DNA of 8,426 nucleotides, from assembly GCA_023388675.1 (NCBI GenBank), contig JAEWFU010000493.1, forward strand, positions 1 to 8,426, given 5' to 3'. The stretch is from Pseudomonadota bacterium. Its GTDB lineage: Bacteria; Pseudomonadota; Alphaproteobacteria; Rhizobiales; Rhizobiaceae. Below, in pieces: positions 1 through 6,556 of this stretch; within the stretch, counting starts at the first letter, position 1; the number at the start of each line of letters is the position of its first letter. The notes under the pieces were generated by a model, which saw nothing but the letters and a program-made list of their open reading frames with translations, searched no databases and was not told the DNA's origin. Both the position numbers and the translations under genes were made by a program.

Positions 1-1838
1 CCGCAATAGCCGGTCGACCAGCTTCCGCGGTTCATTTCGCGCAGCACGTCTTCCGGCACCGGACGGTCGCCCTCGACTTCGATGTTCTTGAACATCCAGT
101 CGGCGAGGCCGAGCTTCTGCGACAGAAGATAGAGAACCTGATAGTCGTCCTTCTGCTCGAAGCTGGGCGGGACGATCTGCTCGCCCCACTGGAGCGCCCG
201 GTTGGAGGCGACGCGCGAGCCGGATGTCTCGAACTGGGTGCAGACCGGCAGGAGATAGGTGTTGTCCTTGCGGCCCGCCTGCACCGCGAGCGAGGCCCAT
301 GTGGTGGGGTGGGGATCGGCCACGACGAGCAGTTCAAGCCCGGCAAGTCCCTTGACCGAGTCCGGTATGCGCGCGATGCTGTTGCTGGCGTGGCCCTGGA
401 CGAACATCGCCCGCATCACGTCCGGCTGCTCGACATCTTCCTTGGGCAGCGAGACGGCATCGAACCACCGCGTCAGCGGGATGCCCGGCGTTTCCATCAG
501 TTCCTTGGAAGGGAACTGGCCGACGAGGTCTTCATAGGGGATTTCCCACACCCGGCCCCAGTGCTTCCATGCGCCTTCCGTCAGCCCGTAATAGAAGGGC
601 AGGGTGACCACATCGAGCCCGATATCGGTCGCGCCCTGCACATTGTCGTGCCCGCGGAAGATATTCGCGCCGGTGCCCGGCTTGCCGACATTGCCGGTGG
701 CGAGGCACAGGATGCAGCTTGCCCGCGTATTGGCGGTTCCGACGGTGTGATGGGTCTGGCCCATGCACCAGATCATGGTCGAGGGCCGCTGCGTGGCGAA
801 CATCTCGGCCACGCGCTTGACCTGCTCGCCCGGCACGCCGGTGATCAGCTCGACTTCCTCGGGCGTGTATTTGGCGACTTCCTTGCGGACCTCGTCCATG
901 CCGTAGACGCGCTGGGCGATGAATTCCTTGTCTTCCCAGCCGTTCTCGAAGATGTGCCAGAGCATGCCCCAGATCAGGGCGATGTCTGTGCCGGACCTGA
1001 ACCGCGCATATTCCGTAGCGTGCGCGGCCGTGCGGGTGAACCGGGGGTCCATGACGATCAGGTTGCCGTTGTTCAGCTCCTTGCCTTCGAGCAGGTGCTG
1101 CATGGCGACCGGATGCGCCTCGGCCGGGTTTCCGCCCAGAACGAGCATCGTCTTGGAGTTGCGGATGTCGTTGTACGAATTGGTCATCGCGCCGTAGCCC
1201 CAGGTATTGGCTACGCCGGCAACCGTCGTCGAATGGCAGATACGCGCCTGATGGTCCTGATTGTTCGTCCCCCACAGGGCAGCGAGCTTGCGGAAGAGAT
1301 ACGTGCCTTCGTTGGAGAACTTCGCCGATCCCATCCAGTAGACGGATTCCGGACCGGACTTCTCGCGAATCTCGAGAAGCTTGTCGCCGATGCCGTTGAT
1401 TGCCTCGTCCCACGAGACGCGCTCCCACTGACCGCCGACCAGCTTCATTGGATATTTCAGGCGGCGGTCGCTGTGCACGAGCTCGCGTACGCTGGCGCCC
1501 TTGGCGCAGTGAGAGCCGCGGTTGAACGGGCTGTCCCAGGAGGGCTCCTGGCCGGTCCAGACGCCGTTCTGGACTTCGGCCGTCACGGTGCACCCGACCG
1601 AGCAATGGGTACAGATGCTCTTTTTCAGTTCGATCGGCACACCCGGCTGCGGCGGGCTGATCGCGGCGGCCTTCCTGACCGTTCCGAGTTGGAACGAGCC
1701 GAGTGCGGCGACCCCGCCGACCGCGAGGCCGGAGCGGCGAAGGAATGTCCGCCGGTCCATGGGGGCCGAGGCCGTGCCTCCGATGAGCGACTGCAGTTTC
1801 GTGCGGCTTGCCTGTCCATTTTTGCGTTTCGTCAGCAT
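1..1838 (-). CDS. fdhA: Formate dehydrogenase catalytic alpha subunit, Tat-exported, Cys-type (C-terminus beyond left edge)
   Basis: Catalytic subunit of a respiratory-type molybdopterin formate dehydrogenase, oxidising formate to CO2 and passing electrons to iron-sulfur partners. 612 codons are visible; the family usually runs to about 950-1020 residues, so the C-terminal part lies beyond position 1. A twin-arginine signal sits at residues 27-59 (MDRRTFLRR, then a hydrophobic stretch to about AAA at 57-59), implying folded export. The N-terminal [4Fe-4S] ligands are C76, C79, C83 and C111, followed by the usual CAKG (K113). The metal ligand is C201 in the RICHST context (H202 next); its codon is TGC, so this is not a selenoprotein. 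Other family-like stretches are GAMTNSYNDI and the MGQTHH region near residues 359-364. The start is ATG 1838, 7 bases after the stop of the small Tat gene, with GAGGG just upstream. The frame stays open to the edge. Confidence 0.96.
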   Translation of the reverse strand, partial: MLTKRKNGQASRTKLQSLIGGTASAPMDRRTFLRRSGLAVGGVAALGSFQLGTVRKAAAISPPQPGVPIELKKSICTHCSVGCTVTAEVQNGVWTGQEPSWDSPFNRGSHCAKGASVRELVHSDRRLKYPMKLVGGQWERVSWDEAINGIGDKLLEIREKSGPESVYWMGSAKFSNEGTYLFRKLAALWGTNNQDHQARICHSTTVAGVANTWGYGAMTNSYNDIRNSKTMLVLGGNPAEAHPVAMQHLLEGKELNNGNLIVMDPRFTRTAAHATEYARFRSGTDIALIWGMLWHIFENGWEDKEFIAQRVYGMDEVRKEVAKYTPEEVELITGVPGEQVKRVAEMFATQRPSTMIWCMGQTHHTVGTANTRASCILCLATGNVGKPGTGANIFRGHDNVQGATDIGLDVVTLPFYYGLTEGAWKHWGRVWEIPYEDLVGQFPSKELMETPGIPLTRWFDAVSLPKEDVEQPDVMRAMFVQGHASNSIARIPDSVKGLAGLELLVVADPHPTTWASLAVQAGRKDNTYLLPVCTQFETSGSRVASNRALQWGEQIVPPSFEQKDDYQVLYLLSQKLGLADWMFKNIEVEGDRPVPEDVLREMNRGSWSTGYC

Positions 1839-1845
1839 GGCGCCC

Positions 1846-2055
1846 TCACTTTCCCTTCGGATAGCCGTTCACGCGGTAGAAGGCCTTGACGTGATCGGTT
1901 TCCTGATAACGGGTCCGCGTCTCCTCTTCGCCGGGATCGTAGGCGTGCGCCTCGGTAGGAACGAACGCAGCGGTCGCGACGGCGGCGGTAGAGGCGCCGC
2001 CGAAGGCTCGAAGGAAGTTGCGCCGGCTCAGTGCCGATTGCCGCTCGTCCTGCAT
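1846..2055 (-). CDS. Small twin-arginine protein of the formate dehydrogenase region (formate_TAT / TIGR02811 type)
   Basis: A 69-residue protein, the usual length of the small Tat proteins found beside formate dehydrogenase genes. It has a twin-arginine signal (SRRNFLRAFGG, R11-R12), an alanine-rich hydrophobic core to about residue 32, and a likely cleavage site after AHA at 36-38. This leaves a mature peptide of only about 31 residues. The tail matches the family pattern Y-x-x-T-x-H-[IV]-x-x-[FY]-Y: Y50, T53, H55, V56, F59, Y60. A TorD-like chaperone gene precedes it and fdhA follows after 7 bases. Its role is not known; it may be a minor subunit or assembly partner travelling with FdhA. 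There is no cysteine in the protein, so it cannot bind an Fe-S cluster through cysteines. The start at 2055 is supported by a strong ribosome binding site. Confidence 0.92.
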   Translation of the reverse strand: MQDERQSALSRRNFLRAFGGASTAAVATAAFVPTEAHAYDPGEEETRTRYQETDHVKAFYRVNGYPKGK

Positions 2056-2062
2056 CTTCCTT

Positions 2063-2068
2063 CCTCCT
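2063..2068 (-). promoter_or_regulatory. Strong ribosome binding site of the small Tat gene
   Basis: A perfect AGGAGG (minus strand) lies 7 bases upstream of the ATG at 2055, inside a purine-rich run. It is the best Shine-Dalgarno sequence in the leftward operon and fixes this start. It suggests that the small Tat protein and the closely following fdhA are translated at a high level. Confidence 0.85.
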
Positions 2069-2100
2069 CTTTTTGCGGGCTCCCGGCCCCAGGCATGCGT

Positions 2101-2898
2101 CTATGCGCTTCGCCGCGTCTCCATGGCGAAGGCCTCTGTCTCGATGTCGATGAAGAGCCGCCCGACCGTGCCGACCGAGCGATAGAAACTGGCGCTCTTC
2201 GCGTTTTCCAGATCGGTGAAGAAGCGCCCGGCCCACGGCGCGACGTGGCGCTCGAAGAAATCCTGCTGCCCGCCGTCCGGGGCGATGAAGTGATTGCCGG
2301 CAAATCCGCTCATGATCTCGCAGAGGGTGCCGAGATGATCCTCCGGGTCAAAATGGCCTTCTGCCCGCTCGATGCCGAGGCGGATCATGTCCCCGCGCAG
2401 GCGGGCGAGCGGCCGCTCGTTGAGGAAGCCGGTGAGATAGTAGGACGCGTAAGGAAGAAGCTCCCCACGTCCGATGCCGATGAAAAGCTCATTATACTCG
2501 CGTCTGGCGCTATCGGCCGATGCAATTCCCGCCGCTCTTCCGAGCGCCGCATGCGCCTGGCCAAGCGGCGTCTCGGCGTCGCCTGTCAGCTCGGAAAGCC
2601 GGGTCAGGATGGCGGCATCGGGCGGCGCAAGCAGCAGCGAGGCAAGCAATGCGTATTCGTCCGACCGCGCGCGGTCGATATCATCGACACCTGCGGCGTG
2701 CTCGTCGGGCGCGGGATAGAGATCGGGGCGCAGTACGGTCCGTGAAAGGCCGGTAAGGGCCTCGACGGAGAGGACCCGTTCGGCCGGAATGCGATACCAT
2801 AGCGAAACCGTGGGTTGAGCGACACCAAGACCGCGAGCCAGGACGGAAACGCCGCCCATTGCCCTGATTGCCTCCTCCAACCCTGCTTCCCTATGCAT
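2101..2898 (-). CDS. TorD/DmsD-family chaperone with N-terminal YdaS/Cro-like helix-turn-helix
   Basis: 265 residues if begun at ATG 2898. The second half is a TorD-type chaperone, the class that binds Tat signals of molybdoenzymes and holds them for cofactor loading. The helical core is about residues 78-250, with the family motif EYNELF (134-139), GRGELLPY (143-150) and SYYLTG (152-157), and an EDHL stretch at 186-189. Residues about 6-62 instead look like a YdaS/Cro-type DNA-binding domain: an AIRAMGG helix, VLARGLGVAQPTVSLW as the helix-turn-helix, RIPAERV, and the closing LRPDLYP. An upstream in-frame ATG at 2904 would add two residues, but GAGGG lies 7 bases from 2898 and only 1 base from 2904, favouring 2898. 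The likely client is FdhA. The DNA-binding part suggests added regulatory function; that is inference. A 45-bp gap separates it from the small Tat gene. Confidence 0.92.
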   Translation of the reverse strand: MHREAGLEEAIRAMGGVSVLARGLGVAQPTVSLWYRIPAERVLSVEALTGLSRTVLRPDLYPAPDEHAAGVDDIDRARSDEYALLASLLLAPPDAAILTRLSELTGDAETPLGQAHAALGRAAGIASADSARREYNELFIGIGRGELLPYASYYLTGFLNERPLARLRGDMIRLGIERAEGHFDPEDHLGTLCEIMSGFAGNHFIAPDGGQQDFFERHVAPWAGRFFTDLENAKSASFYRSVGTVGRLFIDIETEAFAMETRRSA

Positions 2899-2905
2899 GT
2901 TCATG

Positions 2906-2910
2906 CCCTC
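2906..2910 (-). promoter_or_regulatory. Ribosome binding site deciding the TorD-like gene start
   Basis: GAGGG on the minus strand, 7 bases upstream of ATG 2898 but only 1 base upstream of the alternative ATG 2904. The spacing favours the downstream start. Confidence 0.55.
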
Positions 2911-2923
2911 GGTACTGCACGTT

Positions 2924-2952
2924 CATAGTATTTCCCTATGGACATAATGCAA
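2924..2952 (-). promoter_or_regulatory. Candidate internal promoter with overlapping inverted repeat upstream of the TorD-like gene
   Basis: The 91-bp gap between the DUF3306 and TorD-like genes is locally AT-rich. On the minus strand it reads TTGCAT (2952-2947), a 16-bp spacer, then TACTAT (2930-2925), a modest sigma70-like match with only 3 of 6 bases in the -35 and 4 of 6 in the -10. A perfect 5-bp inverted repeat, CATAG (2924-2928) and CTATG (2936-2940) with a 7-bp centre, overlaps the -10 and spacer, where a repressor could act. A second dyad, TATG-GA-CATA, abuts it at 2937-2946. It could drive the TorD-like, small Tat and fdhA genes separately from the upstream genes. No terminator-like hairpin with a T-run was seen in the gap. 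Confidence 0.3.
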
Positions 2953-2995
2953 TCCCTGTTCGGGGAAAGAATTCGTGACCTTCAAGGGTGCCGCC

Positions 2996-3730
2996 TCAGC
3001 GCGGCATCGCGCCGCCATGGCGTGGCCGGAGGGCCGGTTCGGAGACCTGCGGGCGCCCGGCCTCGTCGGTCGGGTGCGGAGGCTTTGCCGGCTCCGCATC
3101 GTCGGAGGCGGTCTCCGTCAGGTCTGCGACATCGAGGGGTGGGGCCGGTTCGAGCGGTTCCGGCACCTGAGCGGGTTCCGGCCTTTCAGCCTCAGTTACC
3201 GTATTTGGCGGAACGGTCGCCGGTTGTTCAGAGCCGGCACCGGACGGCTCGTCGGCGACGGTCGGTTCCGCATCCGGTTCCAAAGCGCTTACCGTTTTCG
3301 ACAGGAAGTCGACGACAGTTTCTTTCGCATCGAGCGGACCGAATCCCGCCATCGAGCCGGGCTGGTTGAAATCCCAGGCATATTCCGACGGACCGACATA
3401 GTCGCGGATCCCCGGATCGAGCGACCACATCTTGCGCAGGGCCGCGCTCTTCAGCGCCAGCGGCACGCCCTTTTTCAGGAAGGCCGTAAGGTCGCTTTCG
3501 GCGGTCAGGTCCTCGAGCCGGGGAAGGGGTTCTGCCGGGTCGGCCGCTTGAGCCTCCGCCGCTTCCGGCTGTGCGGGTTCGGGTTGCTGCGGCGAGGCGT
3601 CGACATCGACATGCGCGGCAGCTTCATCCCCCGCTTCTTTCGTTTCAGGGGCTGCATGCGCCTCGTCGGACAGCGCCGCCCGTTTGCGGCGCGACCAGCG
3701 GGCAAAAGGATTTTCGTTGCCGCTGCTCAT
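2996..3730 (-). CDS. DUF3306 family protein of the formate dehydrogenase cluster
   Basis: 244 residues, function unknown, typically paired with DUF3305 in formate dehydrogenase loci. It has three recognisable islands in low-complexity Pro/Glu/Ala/Asp sequence: a basic N-terminus (FARWSRRKRAAL, 9-20), a central core (about 69-145, with LPRLEDLTAESDLTAFL, GVPLALK, AALRKMW, DPGIRDYVG), and a C-terminal tail RPRHGGAMPR (235-244). Linkers at about 21-68 and 148-232 look disordered and acidic. There is no signal peptide, membrane segment or cysteine, so it is probably a soluble cytoplasmic protein acting as a tether or scaffold; that is inference. ATG 3730 overlaps the DUF3305 stop by 4 bases (ATGA), indicating translational coupling. 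The assignment rests on the core pattern and the partner gene. Confidence 0.88.
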   Translation of the reverse strand: MSSGNENPFARWSRRKRAALSDEAHAAPETKEAGDEAAAHVDVDASPQQPEPAQPEAAEAQAADPAEPLPRLEDLTAESDLTAFLKKGVPLALKSAALRKMWSLDPGIRDYVGPSEYAWDFNQPGSMAGFGPLDAKETVVDFLSKTVSALEPDAEPTVADEPSGAGSEQPATVPPNTVTEAERPEPAQVPEPLEPAPPLDVADLTETASDDAEPAKPPHPTDEAGRPQVSEPALRPRHGGAMPR

Positions 3731-4239
3731 TTCCCGTCGTCCCGGTATCCGGAATTCGGATCCCGTCTGGCCAGCGCGTCGGGGTCCGCCCGATCCCGCT
3801 TGCGCTTGATGAACGGACGCTCGACGTGATGCACCTCCACGAAGGCGGCAAGCTGCTGCCGTATTTCGACCGGCATCGGAAGGGCCTCAATGATGTCCGT
3901 ACCGGTCTCCGTTAGCGATTCGGCGTCGGCGGGATCGGCCGTTACAAGGTGCAGCACGACCCCCGGCGGCACATCCGTGTGACGCAGCACCACCCAGAGG
4001 CTGGGCTGCTGCGAACGCAGGTTTTCCCGATACATCGTCGTGTCCGTTCCGAAGAACTCCATCTCGATCGCGCCGGCATAATAACGGATCAGCCCGGCCG
4101 ATTGTTCAAGCACCGTCCATGGCGCTGCGGCCGGCGCGCCGACGAGCAAGGCGACGGGCATCCAGGCGTGGTCGACCCAGGGGTTCTTCAGAGCCCGCCG
4201 CTCCACGATAACGCCGATTTCGGCCGTTTCACGCTCCAT
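3727..4239 (-). CDS. DUF3305 family protein of the formate dehydrogenase cluster
   Basis: 170 residues, function unknown. The N-terminal pattern of the family is clear: IGVIVERRALKNPWVDHAW (8-26), followed by a compact alpha/beta-looking body with W41, the IRYYAGAIEMEFF stretch (51-63), and a strand-rich LWVVLRH/GVVLHLVTADP segment (81-103). The C-terminus is strongly basic and conserved-looking: FVEVHHVERPFIKRKRDR (133-150). There are no cysteines, signal peptide or membrane segment, so it should be cytoplasmic and should not bind a metal cluster through cysteine. The gene begins 9 bases after the DUF6352 stop with a good AGGAG (4246-4250) 6 bases upstream, and ends in a 4-base overlap with DUF3306. 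The pairing suggests the two proteins act together, probably in assembly or electron delivery of the enzyme; no activity can be read from the sequence. Confidence 0.9.
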   Translation of the reverse strand: MERETAEIGVIVERRALKNPWVDHAWMPVALLVGAPAAAPWTVLEQSAGLIRYYAGAIEMEFFGTDTTMYRENLRSQQPSLWVVLRHTDVPPGVVLHLVTADPADAESLTETGTDIIEALPMPVEIRQQLAAFVEVHHVERPFIKRKRDRADPDALARRDPNSGYRDDGK

Positions 4240-4248
4240 GCTGCGCTC

Positions 4249-5265
4249 CTAGTTCGCCGCCGCCATGGTACGGATCGGCAGTCCGGCGACGAGATTCTGC
4301 GGCTTCATGCGGATCGTCCGGTCAGGCGTCATCGCCATGATCAGCCAGACAGGCCGCGCACCCACGTCCGGCCTGACTTCCGCGGCATCGGAGAAGGTGA
4401 GCCGGAACAGCGCCAGGACGTTCTCCATCGCCTCCGGATCAACATCCTTGCCCGTCCACAGCGCATTGCCGATACGCGTCGCCTCGGCGTCGAGACCGAC
4501 GAACCACGCCCAGTCGTCGTCCTCGATCCGCTCGACCGGTTCGATCGTCACCTCGACGGCGAGCAGATGGCGTATCCAGCCTTCCATCGCGGCGGCAAGG
4601 CCGCGTCGCGCGGGGCTGTCGGCGGCGCCGAGACTGAGCACCATGTCGAAGGCGTCGCTCCTGCCGAAATAGCTGTCGGCATTCTTGTCCTCGAGGATCG
4701 CGAGCTCGGTGACGGCCGGTCCGCCGAGCATGCCCAGAAGCGGGGAGGCGTGGCGGTTCTGCTCATGGACCTCTATCGTTTCCGCATCGGCAAGCAGCAG
4801 CGCGCCTTCGTGGAAGGTCACCCGCTGCGTCCGGTAGAACAGTTCGGCCGCGCGCAGGATGAAGGGGTCGTCCTCGCCGTCGAGCGCATTGCGCAGCACC
4901 ACCTGCGCGAGCTGGTTCATGAAGAGCGGCGGCGTGTCGGCTGCCGAGCCGCGCACCAGTTCGAGATAGGCGGCCTCGATCGAGGGAGCGGCCAGCAGGC
5001 GGTCGCGGAAGGCGATCATGAACGTCCAGTTCTCGCGCGCGTCGGCGTCGTTCAACGCTGCGATCTCGTCCTGCCCGACAGGCCGGCGGGGATCGTGAGC
5101 CAGAAGTTCATGATGCAGCCGCAGCTCCACCTCGCAGGCCTCTTCGGGCGGCAGAAGCTCGGGGCGCGCGAAATAGGCCTTGAGGAACATATCGGTCACG
5201 ATCAGCCGGCCTGCCTGATCCCGATCAAGCAGGTGGTGGCCCGAGGAAATCCAGAAATCCTTCAC
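4249..5265 (-). CDS. DUF6352 family protein (uncharacterised, formate dehydrogenase cluster)
   Basis: 338 residues, function unknown. The start is the GTG at 5265 within GTGA, overlapping the previous stop by 4 bases, with GGAAGGGA just upstream. The N-terminus MKDFWISSGHHLLDRD (1-16) fits the family start. Other distinctive stretches are ARENWTFM (76-83), TPPLFMNQLAQVVLRN (111-126), DDPFILRAAELFYRTQRV (132-149), HEGALLLADAE (152-162) and the end, WLIMAMTPDRTIRMKPQNL (307-325). It is mostly helical in appearance, with no signal peptide, membrane span or metal-binding cysteine cluster (only C44). It lies in the middle of the overlapping accessory genes, so its role should be tied to formate dehydrogenase maturation or use. 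The family label comes from pattern memory. Confidence 0.85.
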   Translation of the reverse strand: MKDFWISSGHHLLDRDQAGRLIVTDMFLKAYFARPELLPPEEACEVELRLHHELLAHDPRRPVGQDEIAALNDADARENWTFMIAFRDRLLAAPSIEAAYLELVRGSAADTPPLFMNQLAQVVLRNALDGEDDPFILRAAELFYRTQRVTFHEGALLLADAETIEVHEQNRHASPLLGMLGGPAVTELAILEDKNADSYFGRSDAFDMVLSLGAADSPARRGLAAAMEGWIRHLLAVEVTIEPVERIEDDDWAWFVGLDAEATRIGNALWTGKDVDPEAMENVLALFRLTFSDAAEVRPDVGARPVWLIMAMTPDRTIRMKPQNLVAGLPIRTMAAAN

Positions 5266-5804
5266 GTGTCCCTTCCAGCCAATGCCCGGATGTCGACCTC
5301 TTCCACGGGGTCGTTTTCCTCATCGATTTCGATGACGCGAAATGCCGTCGCCGGATCGAGCCGGCTCACCTTCCGGTGGAGGGTGCGGAAGGTTTCGCGG
5401 ACCCCTGCCTCCTCGCCCGCGCGGTGGAGGGCGAGCAGGGTGTTCGGCGGATGGTCGCACAGCGACTGGGCGAAGGCGACCTCTTCCTCGGCGGCTGGCC
5501 GCGCGGCCTCCAGCCCCGGCGCGCCGCAACGGGCGACGAGCTGCTCCGCCAGTTTTTCGACCACGGCCGCGCGTTCTTCCGCGCTGACCTCGGTCACGAC
5601 GACGAGGGTGGACCAACCGAAGCTGTCGACGCCCAGGAAACCGGCGCGGAAGGCCTGCCGTTCCTTGCCGGAAAGGCCCTGGACATCGGCGCCGAAGAAC
5701 AGGAAGGAGCCGGTGACGGCCCACTCGCCGGGTTCCGCGGCGCGAGAATAGACGAAGGTGTCCGAGGGATCGAGACGGATCGTGCGCGGCAGCTTCAAAG
5801 CCAT
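5262..5804 (-). CDS. DUF6505 family protein (uncharacterised, formate dehydrogenase cluster)
   Basis: 180 residues, function unknown. The frame stays open far upstream, to about 6092, but that stretch is the shadow of the ligase-like gene: it is arginine/proline-rich and unlike a protein start. The true start is ATG 5804 (MALKLPRTIRLDPSDTF), overlapping the ligase stop by 10 bases, with GGGA upstream. Notable stretches are EPGEWAVTGSFLFF (24-37), GFLGVDSFGWSTLVVV (55-70), and FAQSLCDHPPNTLLALHR (111-128), followed by a charged C-terminus ending in VEEVDIRALAG. It has two cysteines (C93, C116), no signal peptide and no membrane span. Overlaps at both ends (10 bases with the ligase, 4 with DUF6352) imply coupled translation. 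Its fold is not recognisable by eye. Confidence 0.85.
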   Translation of the reverse strand: MALKLPRTIRLDPSDTFVYSRAAEPGEWAVTGSFLFFGADVQGLSGKERQAFRAGFLGVDSFGWSTLVVVTEVSAEERAAVVEKLAEQLVARCGAPGLEAARPAAEEEVAFAQSLCDHPPNTLLALHRAGEEAGVRETFRTLHRKVSRLDPATAFRVIEIDEENDPVEEVDIRALAGRDT

Positions 5805-6541
5805 GGCATTCCCGTCGCGGGATCGAGCCAGCCGGGCGAGGCAACGGCTTTCGCCAGGCTCTGCTTCCCGACACCGTCCTGGCCGGGCTTTCCCGAAAGC
5901 AGCAGGTCGCCATTGTCGGCGAGCCGGGCGTCCTGGCCTGTTGGTGAAAGGCGTTCCAGCCACTGCCGGGCGACCGGCGCGAAGCCGGTTTCGCTCCATT
6001 GGTGGAACGCGGACATCAGATGACGGGAAAAGCTGACGATGATCTCGCCCGCATCGGGGGCTTCGAAGCCCACCTCGTCGAGTGCGCCGCACAGCGGCCG
6101 CAGGCCGGGCTCGTCGTCACGGGTGACAGTGGTGCGGATCATGGCCGAGAAGACGAGCCAGGCCGGGGTCTCGTCATCCTGCGTTTCCTCGGGCCAGCCC
6201 AGGCGCCCGCCGCCCACGCGCACCCCGTCGACGCAGATCGTGTCCGGCCATTCGAAGGTGATCGGCCGCGACGGTGGCGCATGCATCGCAAGCGCATCGG
6301 CCAGCGCGTTCATGCCGGCATAGAGCGCCACGCGGGCTTCTGCCAGCGGCTCTTCCGGCTCCAGGACGACCGCGAATTCGGCCGCATCGTAGCGCCGCGC
6401 CCAGACCAGCGTGCCCGCGCCCTGCTCGCCCGCGATGGTGCAGGCGTGCGCAAATGCGTCGCCGTGCTCTCGCAGGACGACGAGGCTGTAAAGCGGGGGC
6501 AGATCGAGTGCCCGGTCCATGACCGAAGCGCGCAGGGACAT
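5795..6541 (-). CDS. Biotin/lipoate--protein ligase-like protein with DUF4444-type C-terminus, catalytic lysine not found
   Basis: 248 residues, first gene of the leftward operon. Residues about 12-195 follow the biotin/lipoate ligase fold: LPPLYSLVVL, GAGTLVWARRYD (41-52) in place of the adenylate-binding GRGR loop, AVVLEPEEPL, then ITFEWPDTICVDGVRVGGGRL (94-114), which corresponds to the ligase WPND...K..G region. The C-terminal piece (about 205-248, with NGDLLLSG) resembles DUF4444. The first lysine in the whole protein is K218, so the invariant catalytic lysine of true BirA/LplA enzymes is missing, and WPND reads WPDT. It may be a very divergent ligase, a transferase or a non-catalytic binding protein. 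ATG 6541 is used; ATG 6520 is possible. No clear Shine-Dalgarno precedes it beyond a weak GGACCGG. The stop overlaps the DUF6505 start by 10 bases. Confidence 0.85.
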   Translation of the reverse strand: MSLRASVMDRALDLPPLYSLVVLREHGDAFAHACTIAGEQGAGTLVWARRYDAAEFAVVLEPEEPLAEARVALYAGMNALADALAMHAPPSRPITFEWPDTICVDGVRVGGGRLGWPEETQDDETPAWLVFSAMIRTTVTRDDEPGLRPLCGALDEVGFEAPDAGEIIVSFSRHLMSAFHQWSETGFAPVARQWLERLSPTGQDARLADNGDLLLSGKPGQDGVGKQSLAKAVASPGWLDPATGMPWL

Positions 6542-6556
6542 GATGCCGGTCCATTG

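Noticed and set aside
532..1605. Minus-strand open frame of 357 codons within fdhA
   Set aside because: It is a frame-shifted shadow of fdhA; the true frame carries the C76/C79/C83/C111 cluster and C201 without interruption.
309..1889. Long plus-strand open frame of 526 codons opposite fdhA
   Set aside because: It lies entirely antisense to fdhA and the start of the small Tat gene. Its composition (rich in Arg, His, Asp, Gly) is that of a high-GC shadow, and no domain is recognisable, whereas the minus strand reads as a clear formate dehydrogenase.
2900..2928. Small minus-strand reading frame in the gap upstream of the TorD-like gene (ATG near 2927)
   Set aside because: It would encode only about 11 residues, overlaps the proposed starts of the chaperone gene, and has no ribosome binding site of its own.
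2905..2995. Possible transcription terminator between the DUF3306 and TorD-like genes
   Set aside because: Only a weak CCC/GGG pairing is present near 2954-2965, and no T-run follows on the minus strand.
3949..5751. Plus-strand open frame of 600 codons
   Set aside because: It is antisense to DUF3305, DUF6352 and DUF6505, with arginine/histidine-rich low-information sequence and no credible domain or ribosome binding site.
5805..6092. N-terminal extension of the DUF6505 frame
   Set aside because: The extra ~96 residues are arginine/proline-rich and overlap the ligase-like gene. The family-like sequence begins at MALKLPRTIRLD (5804).
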